DNA from: Oscillospiraceae bacterium
GTDB lineage: Bacteria > Bacillota_A > Clostridia > Oscillospirales > Oscillospiraceae
DNA length: 7,399 nucleotides
Assembly (NCBI GenBank): GCA_017411665.1
Contig: JAFQPT010000127.1
Coordinates: 1-7,399, forward strand
Reading direction: 5' to 3'
Made by a program: the position numbers and the translations under genes. Under the pieces are notes generated by a model. The model ran no database searches. It was not told the origin of the DNA and worked only from the letters and a program-made list of their open reading frames with translations. Positions 6,503 through 7,399 of the stretch are shown here, piece after piece. Every line of letters begins with the position of its first letter. Within the stretch, counting starts at the first letter, position 1.

Positions 6503-6523
6503 TAGGGTTTGTGAAAGTAACAA

Positions 6524-6555
6524 GAAAAATCCCACAGTCTTAGACTGTGGGATTT
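6524..6555 (-). terminator. Rho-independent terminator of the pyrBI operon
   Basis: AAATCCCACAGTC (6527-6539) pairs perfectly with GACTGTGGGATTT (6543-6555) around a 3-nt loop. On the - strand it runs into TTTTTCTTG. It begins 7 bases past the pyrI stop and insulates the ATPase promoter from pyr transcription. Confidence 0.88.
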
Positions 6556-6562
6556 AACGAAC

Positions 6563-6985
6563 TTATTTGTTGTTTGCTTTGGTTTCGCAGTACAGACAGC
6601 GGTATACGCGGTTTTTGGGCTCGGTGAGCAAGAATACATGAGGCAGTTCCTGTTCGGTGGTGGTGATGCAGCGGGGATTCTTGCACATGAGAACATTGGT
6701 GAGCTTCTTAGGCAGAGACAACGTGCGCTTTTCCACGACCTTGCTGTCGCGAATCATCACAACGGTTGCACCGGGATCTACGTAACCCAGAGCATTCATA
6801 TCGATGTCGATGTCGGCGTTCACCTTGATGATATCCTTCTTACCCATCTTGTTGCTGCTTGCGTTCATCAGCAGTGCAACAGAGCAATCCAGCTTGTCCA
6901 GCTGCAGCAGGTGGTAGATTTCCATACCCTTGCCTGCGGTGATATGGTCGATGACGATACCGGTCTGGATGGAATCAATATTCAT
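6563..6985 (-). CDS. pyrI: Aspartate carbamoyltransferase regulatory subunit
   Basis: PyrI is the non-catalytic chain of aspartate transcarbamylase. It binds the nucleotide effectors (CTP/UTP inhibit, ATP activates in the E. coli enzyme) and joins catalytic trimers into the allosteric holoenzyme. The 140-residue product is slightly shorter than the 153-residue E. coli chain. The N-terminal allosteric domain shows the family pattern GIVIDHITAGKGMEI (9-23) and LLMNASSNKMGKKDIIKV (38-55). The C-terminal zinc domain has all four cysteines: C101-x4-C106 and C130-x2-C133. The ATG follows the pyrB stop codon with no gap, and GGAGGT (6993-6998) lies 7 nt upstream inside the end of pyrB, so the two subunits are translated in tandem. 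The strong terminator after it suggests pyrI ends this operon. Confidence 0.97.
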   Translation of the reverse strand: MNIDSIQTGIVIDHITAGKGMEIYHLLQLDKLDCSVALLMNASSNKMGKKDIIKVNADIDIDMNALGYVDPGATVVMIRDSKVVEKRTLSLPKKLTNVLMCKNPRCITTTEQELPHVFLLTEPKNRVYRCLYCETKANNK

Positions 6986-7399
6986 TTACAGCACCTCCAG
7001 CAGTTTGCAAATCAGAGCCATACGCATGTACTTGCCATACAGCACCTGCTTGAAATAAGCAGCACGAGGATCATTGTCAATGGCGACGCTGATTTCGTTG
7101 ACGCGGGGCAGGGGATGCATAATGCTCAGGTCGGCTTTTGCGTTCTGCAGCTTATCGGGAGTGAGAATGTAGCTGTCCTTCAGACGCAGGTAATCTTCCT
7201 CGTTGAAGAAGCGTTCTCTCTGGACACGGGTCATGTACAGAATGTCCAGCGCGGGCAGAGCCCCTTCCAAATCGGTGGTCTGCACATAGGGAATGTTGTG
7301 TGCTTTCAGCACATTGTCCTTGATATAGCTAGGCAGCTTCAGTTCATCGGGAGAGATGAGCACAAAGCGGACGTTTTCGTAACGTGCCATAGCTTCGAT
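6986..7399 (-). CDS. pyrB: Aspartate carbamoyltransferase catalytic subunit, C-terminal part (runs off the right edge)
   Basis: This is the C-terminal ~137 residues of the enzyme that condenses carbamoyl phosphate with L-aspartate to N-carbamoyl-L-aspartate, the committed step of pyrimidine synthesis. The aspartate-binding domain signatures are clear: VRFVLISPDELKLP, DILYMTRVQRERF (the TRVQ segment holds conserved aspartate-contacting Arg and Gln), and IMHPLPRVNEIS (the HPLPR active-site loop), ending KYMRMALICKLLEVL. The reading frame stays open through IEA before the Met at 7390, matching the family's HSL-x-x-A(L/M)A region, so that Met is internal and the true start lies beyond the window. 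It is followed directly by pyrI, the pyrBI arrangement of allosteric class B ATCases. Confidence 0.96.
   Translation of the reverse strand: MEAMARYENVRFVLISPDELKLPSYIKDNVLKAHNIPYVQTTDLEGALPALDILYMTRVQRERFFNEEDYLRLKDSYILTPDKLQNAKADLSIMHPLPRVNEISVAIDNDPRAAYFKQVLYGKYMRMALICKLLEVL

Overview
The window looks like chromosomal DNA from a Gram-positive anaerobe of the class Clostridia, most likely the Oscillospirales/Ruminococcaceae side. The reasons are the style of the 5S rRNA 3' end, AGGAGG-type ribosome binding sites, U-tract hairpin terminators after almost every unit, and a MepA-like MATE pump, condensation-fold acyltransferase and zinc-ribbon membrane protein of types I associate with gut Clostridia. 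The genus cannot be fixed from the sequence alone.

Layout on the + strand: the last ~45 nt of a 5S rRNA (end of an rRNA operon) and its terminator; a MATE-family multidrug/cation antiporter gene with its own terminator; then a two-gene unit made of a condensation-superfamily acyltransferase, broken by a frameshift at a G-run near 2448-2452, and a translationally coupled six-helix membrane protein with an N-terminal zinc ribbon, closed by a terminator. A short ArsR/SmtB-type metal-sensing repressor gene follows.

Layout on the - strand, convergent with the repressor gene: a PIB-type Zn/Cd/Pb-exporting ATPase with a very His- and Cys-rich repeated N-terminus, its promoter and a near-ideal ArsR-type operator, then the terminator, pyrI and the 3' part of pyrB of a pyrimidine biosynthesis operon that continues beyond the right edge.

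The functional core is a metal-resistance module. The repressor carries the complete alpha5 Zn-site motif (D-x-H-x10-H-x2-E). The ATPase carries the zinc-type transport residues. A 13+4+13 nt inverted repeat lies between the ATPase -10 box and its start codon. The simplest model is that the repressor blocks ATPase transcription until zinc (or Cd/Pb/Co) binds. The least-understood part is the acyltransferase plus zinc-ribbon membrane protein pair, for which I can give no established function. Every gene-free stretch is under 150 bases and is largely filled by terminators, promoters and the operator.
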